Assembly: GCF_022637555.1 (NCBI RefSeq)
Contig: NZ_CP093342.1
Coordinates: 62,001 to 126,000 of the forward strand
Direction: 5' to 3'
Length of the DNA stretch: 64,000 bases
Origin: Microbacterium sp. H1-D42
GTDB lineage: Bacteria; Actinomycetota; Actinomycetes; Actinomycetales; Microbacteriaceae
How positions within the stretch are numbered: the stretch's first letter is position 1; the number at the start of each line of letters is the position of its first letter. The translations under genes and the position numbers were made by a program. The notes beneath the pieces are model-generated. The model did not search any database and was not told the DNA's origin. It saw nothing but the letters and a program-made list of their open reading frames with translations. This document shows, piece after piece, positions 27,081 through 37,025 of this stretch.

Positions 27081-27147
27081 GTCCGGGTGCCCGTCCGGGT
27101 GCCCGTCCGGGTGCCCGTCCTGCCCCGTCCGGGTGCCCGTCCGGCCC
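27081..27147. repeat. Tandem 12-bp GC repeats
   Basis: GTCCGGGTGCCC occurs three times in a row (27081, 27093, 27105) with further partial copies up to 27147, between the allE stop and inverted-repeat copy C. Noncoding simple repeat. Confidence 0.85.
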
Positions 27148-27150
27148 CGT

Positions 27151-27204
27151 GGAAGGAGGGTTTCCGGGCTAAAGAACCTCGCGAACCCGGGAAACTCTCC
27201 TTTC
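27151..27204. repeat. Inverted-repeat family, copy C
   Basis: Arms 27151-27168 and 27186-27204 (GGAAGGAGGGTTTCCGGG against CCCGGGAAACTCTCCTTTC) between the convergent allE and DUF559 genes. Probable terminator or REP-like element. Confidence 0.75.
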
Positions 27205-27223
27205 GTGCGCTTGGAACCGAACG

Positions 27224-28147
27224 TCAGGCCTGGCGCGCGGCGATCGCAGCGCGCACGCGGGCGATCAGCAGCTGCGGCGCATCGAGGTCAGATTGCGTGA
27301 GCCGGATCACCATCCACCCCTCACCCTCGAGATGGCGCTGTCGCTGGATGTCCCTCCGCCACTGCTCCTGGTCCGTCCGGTGCCCATCACCCTCGTACTC
27401 GATCGCGATCCGCAGCTCCGGGTAGGCGAGATCGGTCCGTCCGAGCATTCGCGTCCCTGCCCAGACCTCGTGCTGCACGACGGGTTCTGGCAGGCCGCGG
27501 TCGACGAGCAGCAGCCGAGTCTCGGTCTCCTTCGGAGACTCCACGCCCTCCCGCGCGCGATCCAGTGCCGCGCGAATGGTGCCGCACCCGGGGAATCGCT
27601 TCCATTCGTCGAGCCTGCGTGCGATCTCATCCCTTGTGCTCAGCGGCTTGCCTGGCCCGAGCGCAGGGTAGTTGAGCGACGTGGTCAGCAGCGCGTCGAT
27701 GATGACGGTCGCCTCCACGACGCTGAGGGTTGCGGCACACGTGAACAGCGCAGCGACGGGGTCGACCACGCGGTGCCCCTTCAGGATGCGCGTCTGCGCG
27801 CGATCCTCGCGCAGACGGCGGCCGTTGACGCCGGTCGTCTTCGGCGGCGCTGTCGGTGACGGGACGATGACCACAAGCGCCTCGGACTTGTGCCACTTCG
27901 TCGGCACCGGCAGGCCCCAATCGCGGGCCGCGGTGATTCCGCCGAACCGGTGACCCGGCCCCAGTCGAGGGGCGTAGCAGTCCACGATCTCCTGGAACGT
28001 CTTGGGCCGCTTCAGCGACCGCACGCCCCGAAACGGCCGGTGCAGGTCGGGTGCGCTGTACCGATCGGGGCGGATGCCGGCGGCTGCGGCGCTCCGCACA
28101 GAGAACGTGTCGCCGAGGCGTCGGGGGAGGGGGATCCTGTGCCGCAT
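27224..28147 (-). CDS. DUF559-type (Vsr-like nuclease fold) protein
   Basis: 307 residues. The C-terminal domain has IAIEYEGDGHRTDQEQWRRD, then RQRHLEGEGWMVIRLTQSDL, the DUF559 signature of the Vsr/restriction-endonuclease fold with an acidic active-site pattern. The N-terminal half has RRLGDTFSVRSAAAAGI and resembles the start of AbiEi-like proteins that accompany DUF559 in actinobacteria. Function unknown. It is transcribed against the purine genes, splits the aceB-allE and hyi operons, and has an inverted-repeat copy on each side (27151 and 28264), so it may be a later insertion. Confidence 0.72.
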   Translation of the reverse strand: MRHRIPLPRRLGDTFSVRSAAAAGIRPDRYSAPDLHRPFRGVRSLKRPKTFQEIVDCYAPRLGPGHRFGGITAARDWGLPVPTKWHKSEALVVIVPSPTAPPKTTGVNGRRLREDRAQTRILKGHRVVDPVAALFTCAATLSVVEATVIIDALLTTSLNYPALGPGKPLSTRDEIARRLDEWKRFPGCGTIRAALDRAREGVESPKETETRLLLVDRGLPEPVVQHEVWAGTRMLGRTDLAYPELRIAIEYEGDGHRTDQEQWRRDIQRQRHLEGEGWMVIRLTQSDLDAPQLLIARVRAAIAARQA

Positions 28148-28263
28148 CCCTCGATGCTCACGCAGCCGCGTGCCCTGGCATCCCGCGATTCCACTGCCTG
28201 TGCACAACTCGCTCGCCCGGCGCAGGTGTGCAGAACGATTCGTCCGGGCATCCACCCGCGGAT

Positions 28264-28317
28264 GGAAGGAGACTTTCCGGGCTGGAGGGCCGCCCGGACC
28301 CGGGAAACCCTCCTCCC
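28264..28317. repeat. Inverted-repeat family, copy D
   Basis: Arms 28264-28281 (GGAAGGAGACTTTCCGGG) and 28299-28317 (CCCGGGAAACCCTCCTCCC). Unlike copies B, C and E it lies between divergent genes (DUF559 and hyi), so a pure terminator role does not explain it. Confidence 0.7.
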
Positions 28318-28371
28318 ACCGGCAGGCTCCGGCCGAAAGAGGGTTGACGGGGCCGGGATGCCATCCGTACA

Positions 28372-28409
28372 CTTTCGTAGTGTAGAAATCTTCTTCCGCA
28401 ATGCGGAAT
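28372..28409. promoter_or_regulatory. Paired IclR-type operators of the hyi-gcl operon
   Basis: CTTTCGTAGTGTAGAAA (28372-28388) and CTTCCGCAATGCGGAAT (28393-28409), 21 bp apart. The second holds the only perfect palindrome of the set, TTCCGCA-A-TGCGGAA. The pair lies 40-77 bp upstream of hyi. Confidence 0.82.
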
Positions 28410-28448
28410 TGAAAGCAGCAAGATCGATATCTCGAAGGTGAGTGAACA

Positions 28449-29255
28449 ATGACGTACACGGTGAACTGCTCCATCCTCCTCACCGAGCTGCCGCTGCTGC
28501 AGCGGCCGGCGGCCGCCAAGGCCGCAGGGTTCGACGCCGTCGAATTCTGGTGGCCGTTCTCGACGGCCGTGCCACTCGACCGCGAGGTCGATGCCTTCAT
28601 CGCCGCGGTCCGAGACGCGGGCGTGCGCCTCAGCGGGCTGAACTTCGCTGCGGGCGACATGCCCAGCGGTGACCGCGGCCTGCTGTCGTGGCCGGCACGC
28701 GGCGCCGAGTTCCGTGACAACATCGCCGTCGTCGCCGGCATCGGCGACATGCTCGGCACGAAGGGCTTCAACGCGCTGTACGGCAATCGCATCGCCGGCA
28801 TCGACCCCGCCGCGCAGGATGCTGTCGCCGTCGAGAACCTGGCCGCCGCCGCGCACGCGGTCGCGGCCATCGGCGGCACCGTGCTGGTCGAGCCGGTCAG
28901 CGGCGCCGATCGCTACCCGCTGCGCACCGCCGCCCAGGCGCTCGATGTGATCGACGACGTCCGCGATGCCACCGGCGCCCGCAACATCGCCCTGCTCGCC
29001 GACTTCTACCACCTGGCCGTGAACGGCGACGACGTGGCGGCCGTCATCGAGCAGCACGCCGCATCGTTCGGTCACATCCAGATCGCCGACGACCCGGGTC
29101 GCGGCGCACCGGGCACCGGAACCCTCCCCCTGGACGCGTGGATCGCACGCAGCAGGGAACTCGGCTACTCGGGCCACATCGGCCTGGAGTACAAGGCCCC
29201 CATCGAGACCGCCTTCGACTGGGCCGTCGAAAGGGTCGCAGGCGAAACCCGCTGA
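28449..29255 (+). CDS. hyi: Hydroxypyruvate isomerase
   Basis: 268 residues, AP-endonuclease-2-type TIM barrel. Motifs: YTVNCSILLTELPLLQRPAA, GFDAVEFWWPF (Glu at the barrel entrance), LSGLNFAAGDMPSGDRG, VLVEPVSG, LLADFYHLAVNGDD and YSGHIGLEYKA. It interconverts hydroxypyruvate and tartronate semialdehyde and is the usual companion of gcl. First gene of an operon running to the glycerate kinase-allantoinase gene and the peroxiredoxin. Confidence 0.93.
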   Translation: MTYTVNCSILLTELPLLQRPAAAKAAGFDAVEFWWPFSTAVPLDREVDAFIAAVRDAGVRLSGLNFAAGDMPSGDRGLLSWPARGAEFRDNIAVVAGIGDMLGTKGFNALYGNRIAGIDPAAQDAVAVENLAAAAHAVAAIGGTVLVEPVSGADRYPLRTAAQALDVIDDVRDATGARNIALLADFYHLAVNGDDVAAVIEQHAASFGHIQIADDPGRGAPGTGTLPLDAWIARSRELGYSGHIGLEYKAPIETAFDWAVERVAGETR

Positions 29256-29348
29256 CCACCCGCAACAGGAAGCGTCACGCGCATCGACACGACGCGCTCC
29301 ACGCAGCAACTCGCGGCTCTGCCGCCCCACGATTCACGAAGGAACATC

Positions 29349-30227
29349 ATGAGCAACATCACTGTCATCGGCCTCGGCATCATGGGGCTGCCCATGGCCA
29401 AGAACCTGCTGAAGGCCGGTCACTCCGTCACCGGCTACAACCTCTCCCAGGACCGCATCGACGACCTCATCGCCGCCGGCGGTCACGGTGCGAGCAGCAT
29501 CGCTGAAGCCGTCGCCGCCGCCGACATCATCATCACCATGGTGCCGGACTCTCCCGATGTCGCCGCGGCCGCACAGGGCGAAGACGGCCTGATCGCTCAC
29601 GCGCAGCGGGGTGCCCTCTGGATCGACGCCTCCAGCATCCGCCCCGACGTCGCCAAGGAACTCGCCGACGAAGCCACCGCCGCCGGCATCCGCGCCATCG
29701 ACGCGCCCGTCTCGGGCGGTGAGCAGGGCGCGATCGACGCCGTGCTCTCGATCATGGTCGGCGGCACCGCCGCTGATTTCGCTGCGGCTCTCCCCGTGCT
29801 CGAGGCCGTCGGCAAGACGGTCGTCCACGTCGGTCCCGCCGGCGCCGGACAGACCGTCAAGGCCGCCAACCAGCTCATCGTCGCGGTCAACATCCAGGCG
29901 CTGGCCGAGGCCATCATCTTCCTCGAGGCCTTCGGCGTCGATACGGATGCTGCGCTGAAAGTCCTCGGCGGGGGACTGGCCGGATCGAAGGTGCTCGAGC
30001 AGAAGGGGCAGAAGATGCTCGACCGAGACTTCACCCCCGGCTTCCGATTGGCCCTGCACAACAAGGACCTCGGCATCATCACCGCCGCCGCCCGCCAGGC
30101 CGGGATCACCATCCCGCTCGGCGCGCACGTCGCCCAGCTCGTCGGCTCGACCGTGCAGCAGGGCGATGGCGGTCTCGACCATTCCGGACTCTTCAAGCTG
30201 ACCGCCGCCTTCGCCGGCCGCAGCTGA
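29349..30227 (+). CDS. glxR: 2-hydroxy-3-oxopropionate (tartronate semialdehyde) reductase
   Basis: 292 residues, beta-hydroxyacid dehydrogenase family. NAD(P) motif [20 protein letters not shown], substrate motif [12 protein letters not shown], and catalytic Lys in [14 protein letters not shown]. It reduces tartronate semialdehyde from Gcl to glycerate. Start AGGAACATC ATG. The 93-bp spacing from hyi has no terminator-like structure. Confidence 0.95.
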   Translation: MSNITVIGLGIMGLPMAKNLLKAGHSVTGYNLSQDRIDDLIAAGGHGASSIAEAVAAADIIITMVPDSPDVAAAAQGEDGLIAHAQRGALWIDASSIRPDVAKELADEATAAGIRAIDAPVSGGEQGAIDAVLSIMVGGTAADFAAALPVLEAVGKTVVHVGPAGAGQTVKAANQLIVAVNIQALAEAIIFLEAFGVDTDAALKVLGGGLAGSKVLEQKGQKMLDRDFTPGFRLALHNKDLGIITAAARQAGITIPLGAHVAQLVGSTVQQGDGGLDHSGLFKLTAAFAGRS

Positions 30228-30249
30228 CACAGGATCTCAAGGAGCAATC

Positions 30250-32031
<1,782 letters not shown>

Positions 32032-32032
32032 G

Positions 32033-34543
32033 ATGCGCCTGGTCATCGCCCCCGACAAGTTCAAGGGATCGCTGACGGCCCCCGAGGTCGCCGAGCGGAT
32101 CGCCGCCGGGGCGCGCCTGGTCGATCCCACGATCGAGATCGTCGCGATCCCCGTCGCTGACGGGGGCGAGGGCACGGTGGATGCTGCCTTGGCAGCCGGC
32201 TACGAACGACTGACCGTCGTCGTGGCCGGCCCGACCGGAGAGCCGATCGACGCCGAGATCGCCGTGCGCGCTGGCGAGGCGGTCATCGAGATGGCCAGCG
32301 CCTCGGGCCTGGACCGGCTGCCAGGGGGCATCCTGCAGGCAAGGGCCGCGACCAGCCTCGGTACAGGGCAGCTGCTGCGCGCGGCGTTGGATGCCGGGTG
32401 CCGGCGCATCGTGCTCGGCATCGGCGGCAGCGCATCGACCGACGGCGGCGCCGGCCTGCTGCAGGGGCTGGGCGCACGGCTGCTCGACGACGCCGGGGCC
32501 GAACTGCCGGTGGGCGGAGCCGCCCTCGCGGCCCTCGCCGCCATCGACTTCGCCGGCCTTGACCCGCGCTTGGCCGAGACCGAGCTCGTGCTCGCCAGCG
32601 ACGTGGACAACCCGCTGCTGGGCCCCACGGGCGCTGCGGCCGTGTTCGGACCGCAGAAGGGTGCGTCGCCGGACGACGTCGCCGAGTTGGATGCTGCGCT
32701 CGCCACGCTCGTGGATGTGCTGGCCGACTCCGGTGGTGTGCTCGCCATGTCGGCTGCCGAGGCGGCCATGCGTCCCGGCGCGGGCGCCGCCGGGGGCGTC
32801 GGCTTCGCGGCGATCGCTCTGGGTGCTGTGCGCCGACCCGGGGTGGAAGTCGTGTTGGAGTTCACGGGATTTGCCGAGCAGCTGGCCGGCGCCGATGCCG
32901 TGATCACCGGCGAGGGCAGCCTTGATGCGCAGAGTCTGATGGGCAAGACGCCGATCGGTGTCGCCAGGGCGGCCACAGCCGCGGGCATCCCGGTGTACGC
33001 GGTCGCCGGGCGCACGACCCTGACGCCAGGAGAGATCGCGGATGCCGGTTTCGTCGCCGCCCGCACTCTGGCCGAGCTGGAACCAGACGCCGAGCGCAGC
33101 ATGACTGCCGCCGGCTTCCTGTTGGAGCAGCTGGCGGAGGAGCTGGTGGGTGGCATCCGACCGCTGCAATACGAGCTGGTGCTGCGCGGCCGCGCGCTCG
33201 TCGACGGCCGCTTCGACGCGGTCGAGGTCGGCGTGACCGCCGGCCGGATCTCGCAGATCGCACCGGCGGGCACAGGCCTTGACGCCGTACGCATCGTCGA
33301 TCTTGCCGAGGACGAGGTGCTGCTTCCAGGACTCGTCGACACGCACGTGCACGTGAACGAGCCCGGCCGCACCGAGTGGGAGGGCTTCGAGTCCGCCACG
33401 CGGGCGGCCGCCGCGGGCGGTGTGACGACCATCGTCGATATGCCGCTGAACAGCATCCCGCCGACCGTCACGGTCGCCGCACTCGACGAGAAGCGCGCCG
33501 TCGCCGAAGGGCGAGTGTATGTGGATGTCGGCTTCTGGGGCGGCGTCGTCCCCGGCAACCTGGCCGACCTCGAGCCGCTGCACGACGCCGGCGTGTACGG
33601 ATTCAAATGCTTTCTGCTGCCCTCAGGCGTCGACGAGTTTCCCGAGGTGTCCGTCCCGGAGATGCACCAGGCGATGGCGGTGCTCGCCGGGCTCGACTCG
33701 TTCCTCATCGTGCACGCCGAGGACGCGCACATCATCGAGGAGTCGGTGCAGCCGGGGGCGCGGCAGTATGCGCCCTTTCTCGCCTCGCGACCGCGGTCGG
33801 CTGAGGACGCCGCGATCGCGGAGGTCATCCGCGGGGCCGAGCAGACCGGTGTGCGCGCCCACATCCTGCATCTCTCCAACGGCGACTCGCTGGGCAGGCT
33901 CGCCGCCGCCCGCGTCGCCGGGATCGACCTCAGCGTCGAGACCTGTCCGCACTATCTGACGCTGACCGCAGAGGACATCCCCGATGGCGACACCTCGTTC
34001 AAGTGCTGTCCGCCGATCCGCGAGGAGGGCAACCGCGACGAACTGTGGCAAGGCCTGATCGATGGCACGATCGACTACATCGTCTCCGACCACTCGCCGT
34101 CGACTCCCGAGATGAAGTACGCCGGCGATGGCGACTTCGCCGTGGCATGGGGCGGGATCTCGTCGCTGCAGCTAGGCCTGCCGCTGGTGTGGACCGAGGC
34201 GCGAGGGCGCGGCCTGCCGCTGGAGTGGGTCGTCTCGCGGATGTCCGAACGGCCGGCCGATCGGGTCGGGCTCGCCGATAAGGGACGCATCCGGGTGGGC
34301 GGCGCGGCCGACTTCGCCGTGTTCGCGCCCGACGAGGTCTTCACAGTGGAGGCCGGAGCGCTCGCGCACCGGCATCCGATCACCCCCTATCAGGGCCGCG
34401 AGCTGAGCGGCGTCGTACGGCAGACCTACCTCGCCGGGATGCCGGTGAAGGAAGGTGCCCCGCGCGGGCGCCTGCTGCGCCGCGGCGAGGAAGCACACGG
34501 CCACAACAAGAGCACTCATGACCAGAACGGAGCCCGCTCATGA
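32033..34543 (+). CDS. Glycerate 2-kinase fused to allantoinase
   Basis: One uninterrupted 836-codon frame with two complete enzymes. Residues about 1-370 are GlxK/GarK glycerate kinase: MRLVIAPDKFKGSLTAPEVA, ADGGEGTVDAAL, GIGGSASTDGGAGLLQGLG, TGEGSLDAQSLMGKTPIGVA. Residues about 380-825 are allantoinase (AllB): LLPGLVDTHVHVNEPGRTEW with the two metal His, VDMPLNSIPPT, GFKCFLLPSG with the lysine to be carbamylated, HILHLSNGDS, VSDHSPSTPE. Each half has its family's usual length. Begins 1 bp after the gcl stop. GTG at 33146 (codon 372) follows GGAGGA closely, so a separate allantoinase might also be translated. It couples the last step of glyoxylate salvage with the entry step of allantoin breakdown. 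Confidence 0.92.
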   Translation: MRLVIAPDKFKGSLTAPEVAERIAAGARLVDPTIEIVAIPVADGGEGTVDAALAAGYERLTVVVAGPTGEPIDAEIAVRAGEAVIEMASASGLDRLPGGILQARAATSLGTGQLLRAALDAGCRRIVLGIGGSASTDGGAGLLQGLGARLLDDAGAELPVGGAALAALAAIDFAGLDPRLAETELVLASDVDNPLLGPTGAAAVFGPQKGASPDDVAELDAALATLVDVLADSGGVLAMSAAEAAMRPGAGAAGGVGFAAIALGAVRRPGVEVVLEFTGFAEQLAGADAVITGEGSLDAQSLMGKTPIGVARAATAAGIPVYAVAGRTTLTPGEIADAGFVAARTLAELEPDAERSMTAAGFLLEQLAEELVGGIRPLQYELVLRGRALVDGRFDAVEVGVTAGRISQIAPAGTGLDAVRIVDLAEDEVLLPGLVDTHVHVNEPGRTEWEGFESATRAAAAGGVTTIVDMPLNSIPPTVTVAALDEKRAVAEGRVYVDVGFWGGVVPGNLADLEPLHDAGVYGFKCFLLPSGVDEFPEVSVPEMHQAMAVLAGLDSFLIVHAEDAHIIEESVQPGARQYAPFLASRPRSAEDAAIAEVIRGAEQTGVRAHILHLSNGDSLGRLAAARVAGIDLSVETCPHYLTLTAEDIPDGDTSFKCCPPIREEGNRDELWQGLIDGTIDYIVSDHSPSTPEMKYAGDGDFAVAWGGISSLQLGLPLVWTEARGRGLPLEWVVSRMSERPADRVGLADKGRIRVGGAADFAVFAPDEVFTVEAGALAHRHPITPYQGRELSGVVRQTYLAGMPVKEGAPRGRLLRRGEEAHGHNKSTHDQNGARS

Positions 34544-35019
34544 TCAACTCCTCTGACGAACTCGAGGTCGGCACCGCCGCACCCGACTTCTCTCTCACCG
34601 ATGCCACGGGCGAAGTCCGCACGCTCGCAGCGCTGCGGGGCTCTCCGGTGATCGTGTACTTCTATCCGGCGGCGTTCACGCCTGGGTGCACCACCGAAGC
34701 CTGTGACTTCCGCGACAACCTGGGTTCGCTCCGCGGCGCCGGTTACACCGTGCTCGGCATCTCGCCCGATCCGGTCGCCAGGCTGGCCGAGTTCGCCGAA
34801 GCCGAGCAGCTGGCCTTCCCGCTGCTGTCCGATGAGGACTCCGAGGTCGCGAGGGCCTGGGGCGCGTGGGGGCAGAAGACCGTGGGCGGGCGCACGTTCG
34901 ACGGGCTGATCCGGTCGACCATGGTCGTCGATGCCGGCGGGATCGTGACGCACGTGGAGTACAACGTCGATCCGAACGGTCACGTCGCCCGGCTGCGCGA
35001 GCTGCTCGGGGTCTTGTGA
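34540..35019 (+). CDS. bcp: Peroxiredoxin of the BCP/PrxQ type
   Basis: 159 residues. Thioredoxin-fold peroxidase with AAPDFSLTDATGEVRTLAAL, YFYPAAFTPGCTTEACDFRD holding the peroxidatic Cys (first Cys of PGCTTEAC) and a resolving Cys five residues later, then VLGISPDPVARLAEFAE. It reduces H2O2 and organic peroxides. ATGA overlap with the fusion gene ties it to the ureide operon; uricase in the next operon makes H2O2, a likely reason for its place. Confidence 0.93.
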   Translation: MINSSDELEVGTAAPDFSLTDATGEVRTLAALRGSPVIVYFYPAAFTPGCTTEACDFRDNLGSLRGAGYTVLGISPDPVARLAEFAEAEQLAFPLLSDEDSEVARAWGAWGQKTVGGRTFDGLIRSTMVVDAGGIVTHVEYNVDPNGHVARLRELLGVL

Positions 35020-35041
35020 TCACTGCAGCCGCGCGATAAGA

Positions 35042-35079
35042 TTGTCGTATGCTGAAATAACAGTTCCACGATACGAAAT
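35042..35079. promoter_or_regulatory. Paired IclR-type operators of the uraD-uraH-uricase operon
   Basis: TTGTCGTATGCTGAAAT (35042-35058, weaker) and GTTCCACGATACGAAAT (35063-35079), start to start 21 bp, lie between the peroxiredoxin stop and uraD. Confidence 0.6.
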
Positions 35080-35147
35080 CAACGGCGACTGAGTCGGTTC
35101 GTATTCCTGCACCGTGGATGCCAGCAGGCACAGAAAGAGATCAAGCA

Positions 35148-35645
35148 ATGCTGCTTGAACAGTTCAACCGGGCCGAACGCGGCGACGCTGTCGCTGCGCT
35201 GCGCCCCTGTGTCGACGTGACGCGATGGTGTGAGCACCTCGCCGATCATCGGCCGTACTCATCGATCGACTCGCTCGTGGCGGAGGCGGCGCGTGCCGCC
35301 GATCCGTTCACGGCGGACGAGGTCGCGTCGGCGCTCGCGCATCATCCCCGAATAGGGGAGCGTGCTGCAGGAGACAGTCGCGAGGCCGCGATGTCGCGTG
35401 CGGAGCAGTCCGCAGTCGACCCGGCGGATGCTGACGTGCAGCAGCAGCTGCGTGAGGGCAACCTCGCCTACGAACAGCGCTTCGGACGCGTGTTCCTGAT
35501 CCGTGCGGCTGGCCGCGCCCCCGCCGAAATCCTCTCGGCGCTGCGCGATCGACTGCACAACGGCGACGATGTCGAGCAACGCGTCGTCGCCGAGCAGCTG
35601 CGAGAGATCGCACTGCTCCGATTGAGGGGAGTGGTCACTTCATGA
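35148..35645 (+). CDS. uraD: 2-oxo-4-hydroxy-4-carboxy-5-ureidoimidazoline (OHCU) decarboxylase
   Basis: 165 residues, the family length. Key pattern ALAHHPRIGERA with the catalytic His, followed by SRAEQSAVDPADADVQQQLR, EGNLAYEQRFGRVFLIRAAG and a C-terminal helical segment. It decarboxylates OHCU to S-allantoin. ATG at 35148 is preferred to one at 35118 because the family begins near LLEQFNRAERGDA. ATGA overlap with uraH. Confidence 0.94.
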   Translation: MLLEQFNRAERGDAVAALRPCVDVTRWCEHLADHRPYSSIDSLVAEAARAADPFTADEVASALAHHPRIGERAAGDSREAAMSRAEQSAVDPADADVQQQLREGNLAYEQRFGRVFLIRAAGRAPAEILSALRDRLHNGDDVEQRVVAEQLREIALLRLRGVVTS

Positions 35646-35986
35646 CCGACGCATCGCACATCACCACGCACGTGCTCGACACTGTCCAGGGGCTGCCGGC
35701 CCCAGGCGTGCCGGTGCAGCTCTTCGCGCTTCGCGATGGCGAGTGGCAGCCGATCGCCGACGCGGTGACGGATGCTGACGGCCGGGCGAGACAGCTCGGA
35801 CCCGAGGCCCTTCCCGCCGGTACCTACCGGCTGCGCTTCGACACCGCCGCCTACTTCGCGCAGCGCGGCGTATCCCCCTTCTTTCCCGAGGCTCTGCTCA
35901 CCTTCGTCGTCGACGACGCGGTGCGGCACTATCACGTGCCCCTGCTGCTGAGCCCGTTCGCATATTCGACCTACCGAGGAAGCTAG
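35642..35986 (+). CDS. uraH: 5-hydroxyisourate hydrolase (transthyretin-like)
   Basis: 114 residues. N-terminal THVLDTVQGLPAPGVPVQLF, central DGRARQL, and the signature C-terminus PFAYSTYRGS that separates HIU hydrolase from transthyretin. It hydrolyses the uricase product to OHCU. Middle gene of a tight uraD-uraH-uricase operon. Confidence 0.96.
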   Translation: MTDASHITTHVLDTVQGLPAPGVPVQLFALRDGEWQPIADAVTDADGRARQLGPEALPAGTYRLRFDTAAYFAQRGVSPFFPEALLTFVVDDAVRHYHVPLLLSPFAYSTYRGS

Positions 35987-35989
35987 ATC

Positions 35990-36922
35990 ATGACCGACAC
36001 CCTGACCCGTCCCGAGACCGCGACCGATCGCATCGTGCTCGGGCCCAACCAGTACGGCAAGGCCGAAGTCCGCGTCGTCAAGGTCACCCGAGACAGCGAC
36101 CGTCACGAGATCGAGGACCTCAGCGTCTCATCACAGCTGCGCGGCGACTTCGCCGCGGCCCACCTCGCCGGCGACAACGGCCACGTCGTGCCGACCGACA
36201 CGCAGAAGAACACCGTCTTCGCATTCGCACGCGCTGGCATCGGGTCACCAGAGCAGTTCCTGCTGCGACTCTCCGACCACTTCACGTCGAGCTTCGACTG
36301 GGTGCAGGGCGGCCGATGGTCGGCCGAGAGCTATGCGTGGGAGCGCATCTCGGTCGACGGCCAAGGGCACGACCACTCGTTCGTCCGCAAGGGGCAGGAG
36401 ACGCGGACCGCGCTGGTCGTCGCCGATGGTGCTGCACGTCACGTCATCGCCGGGCTGACCGGACTCACCGTGCTGAAGACCACCGAATCCGGCTTCGCCG
36501 GCTACCCGAAGGATCGGTACACCACACTGCCCGAGACGGCCGATCGCATCCTCGCCACCGATGTCACCGCGCGCTGGCGCTACGTCGAGGGCGCCCGCGA
36601 TCTCGACTTCAACGCGCTGTACGACGACGTGAAGAGGCTGCTGCTCGAGGAGTTCACGCAGCGCTACTCAGCGGCGTTGCAGACGACCATGTTCGACATG
36701 GGCCGACGCGTGCTCGAGGCTCATCCCGAGATCGCCGAGATCCGCATGTCGCTGCCGAACAACCATCATTTCGTCGTCGACCTGACGCAGTTCGACCTCG
36801 ACAACCCGAACGAGGTGTTCTTCGCCGCCGACCGGCCCTACGGTCTTATCGAGGCGTCCATCAGCCGTGAGGGCCAGGCCGAGGTGCCGCAGGCGTGGGA
36901 GGCCGCGACGTCGTTCTGCTGA
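35990..36922 (+). CDS. uox: Urate oxidase (uricase)
   Basis: 310 residues, two T-fold repeats. Family motifs: NQYGKAEVRVVKVTRDSDRH, VVPTDTQKNTVFAFAR with the Thr-Asp of the active site, TVLKTTESGFAGYPKDRYTT, and SLPNNHHFVVDL then NPNEVFFAADRPYGLIEASI. Cofactor-free enzyme oxidising urate to 5-hydroxyisourate with H2O2 release. Last gene of the purine region; begins 3 bp after uraH. Confidence 0.97.
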   Translation: MTDTLTRPETATDRIVLGPNQYGKAEVRVVKVTRDSDRHEIEDLSVSSQLRGDFAAAHLAGDNGHVVPTDTQKNTVFAFARAGIGSPEQFLLRLSDHFTSSFDWVQGGRWSAESYAWERISVDGQGHDHSFVRKGQETRTALVVADGAARHVIAGLTGLTVLKTTESGFAGYPKDRYTTLPETADRILATDVTARWRYVEGARDLDFNALYDDVKRLLLEEFTQRYSAALQTTMFDMGRRVLEAHPEIAEIRMSLPNNHHFVVDLTQFDLDNPNEVFFAADRPYGLIEASISREGQAEVPQAWEAATSFC

Positions 36923-37025
36923 CGCCGGCGACGTAATTCTGCGAACTGATCCGCCGCGACGAGCAGGTGCGCGAGCCGGTGTGCCGTCTGTGACAGGATT
37001 GCCCCATCGACAAGAGGGGGTTGCG

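Noticed and set aside
27081..27147. CRISPR-like array
   Set aside because: Repeats are 12 bp and directly joined, without unique spacers and without cas genes.
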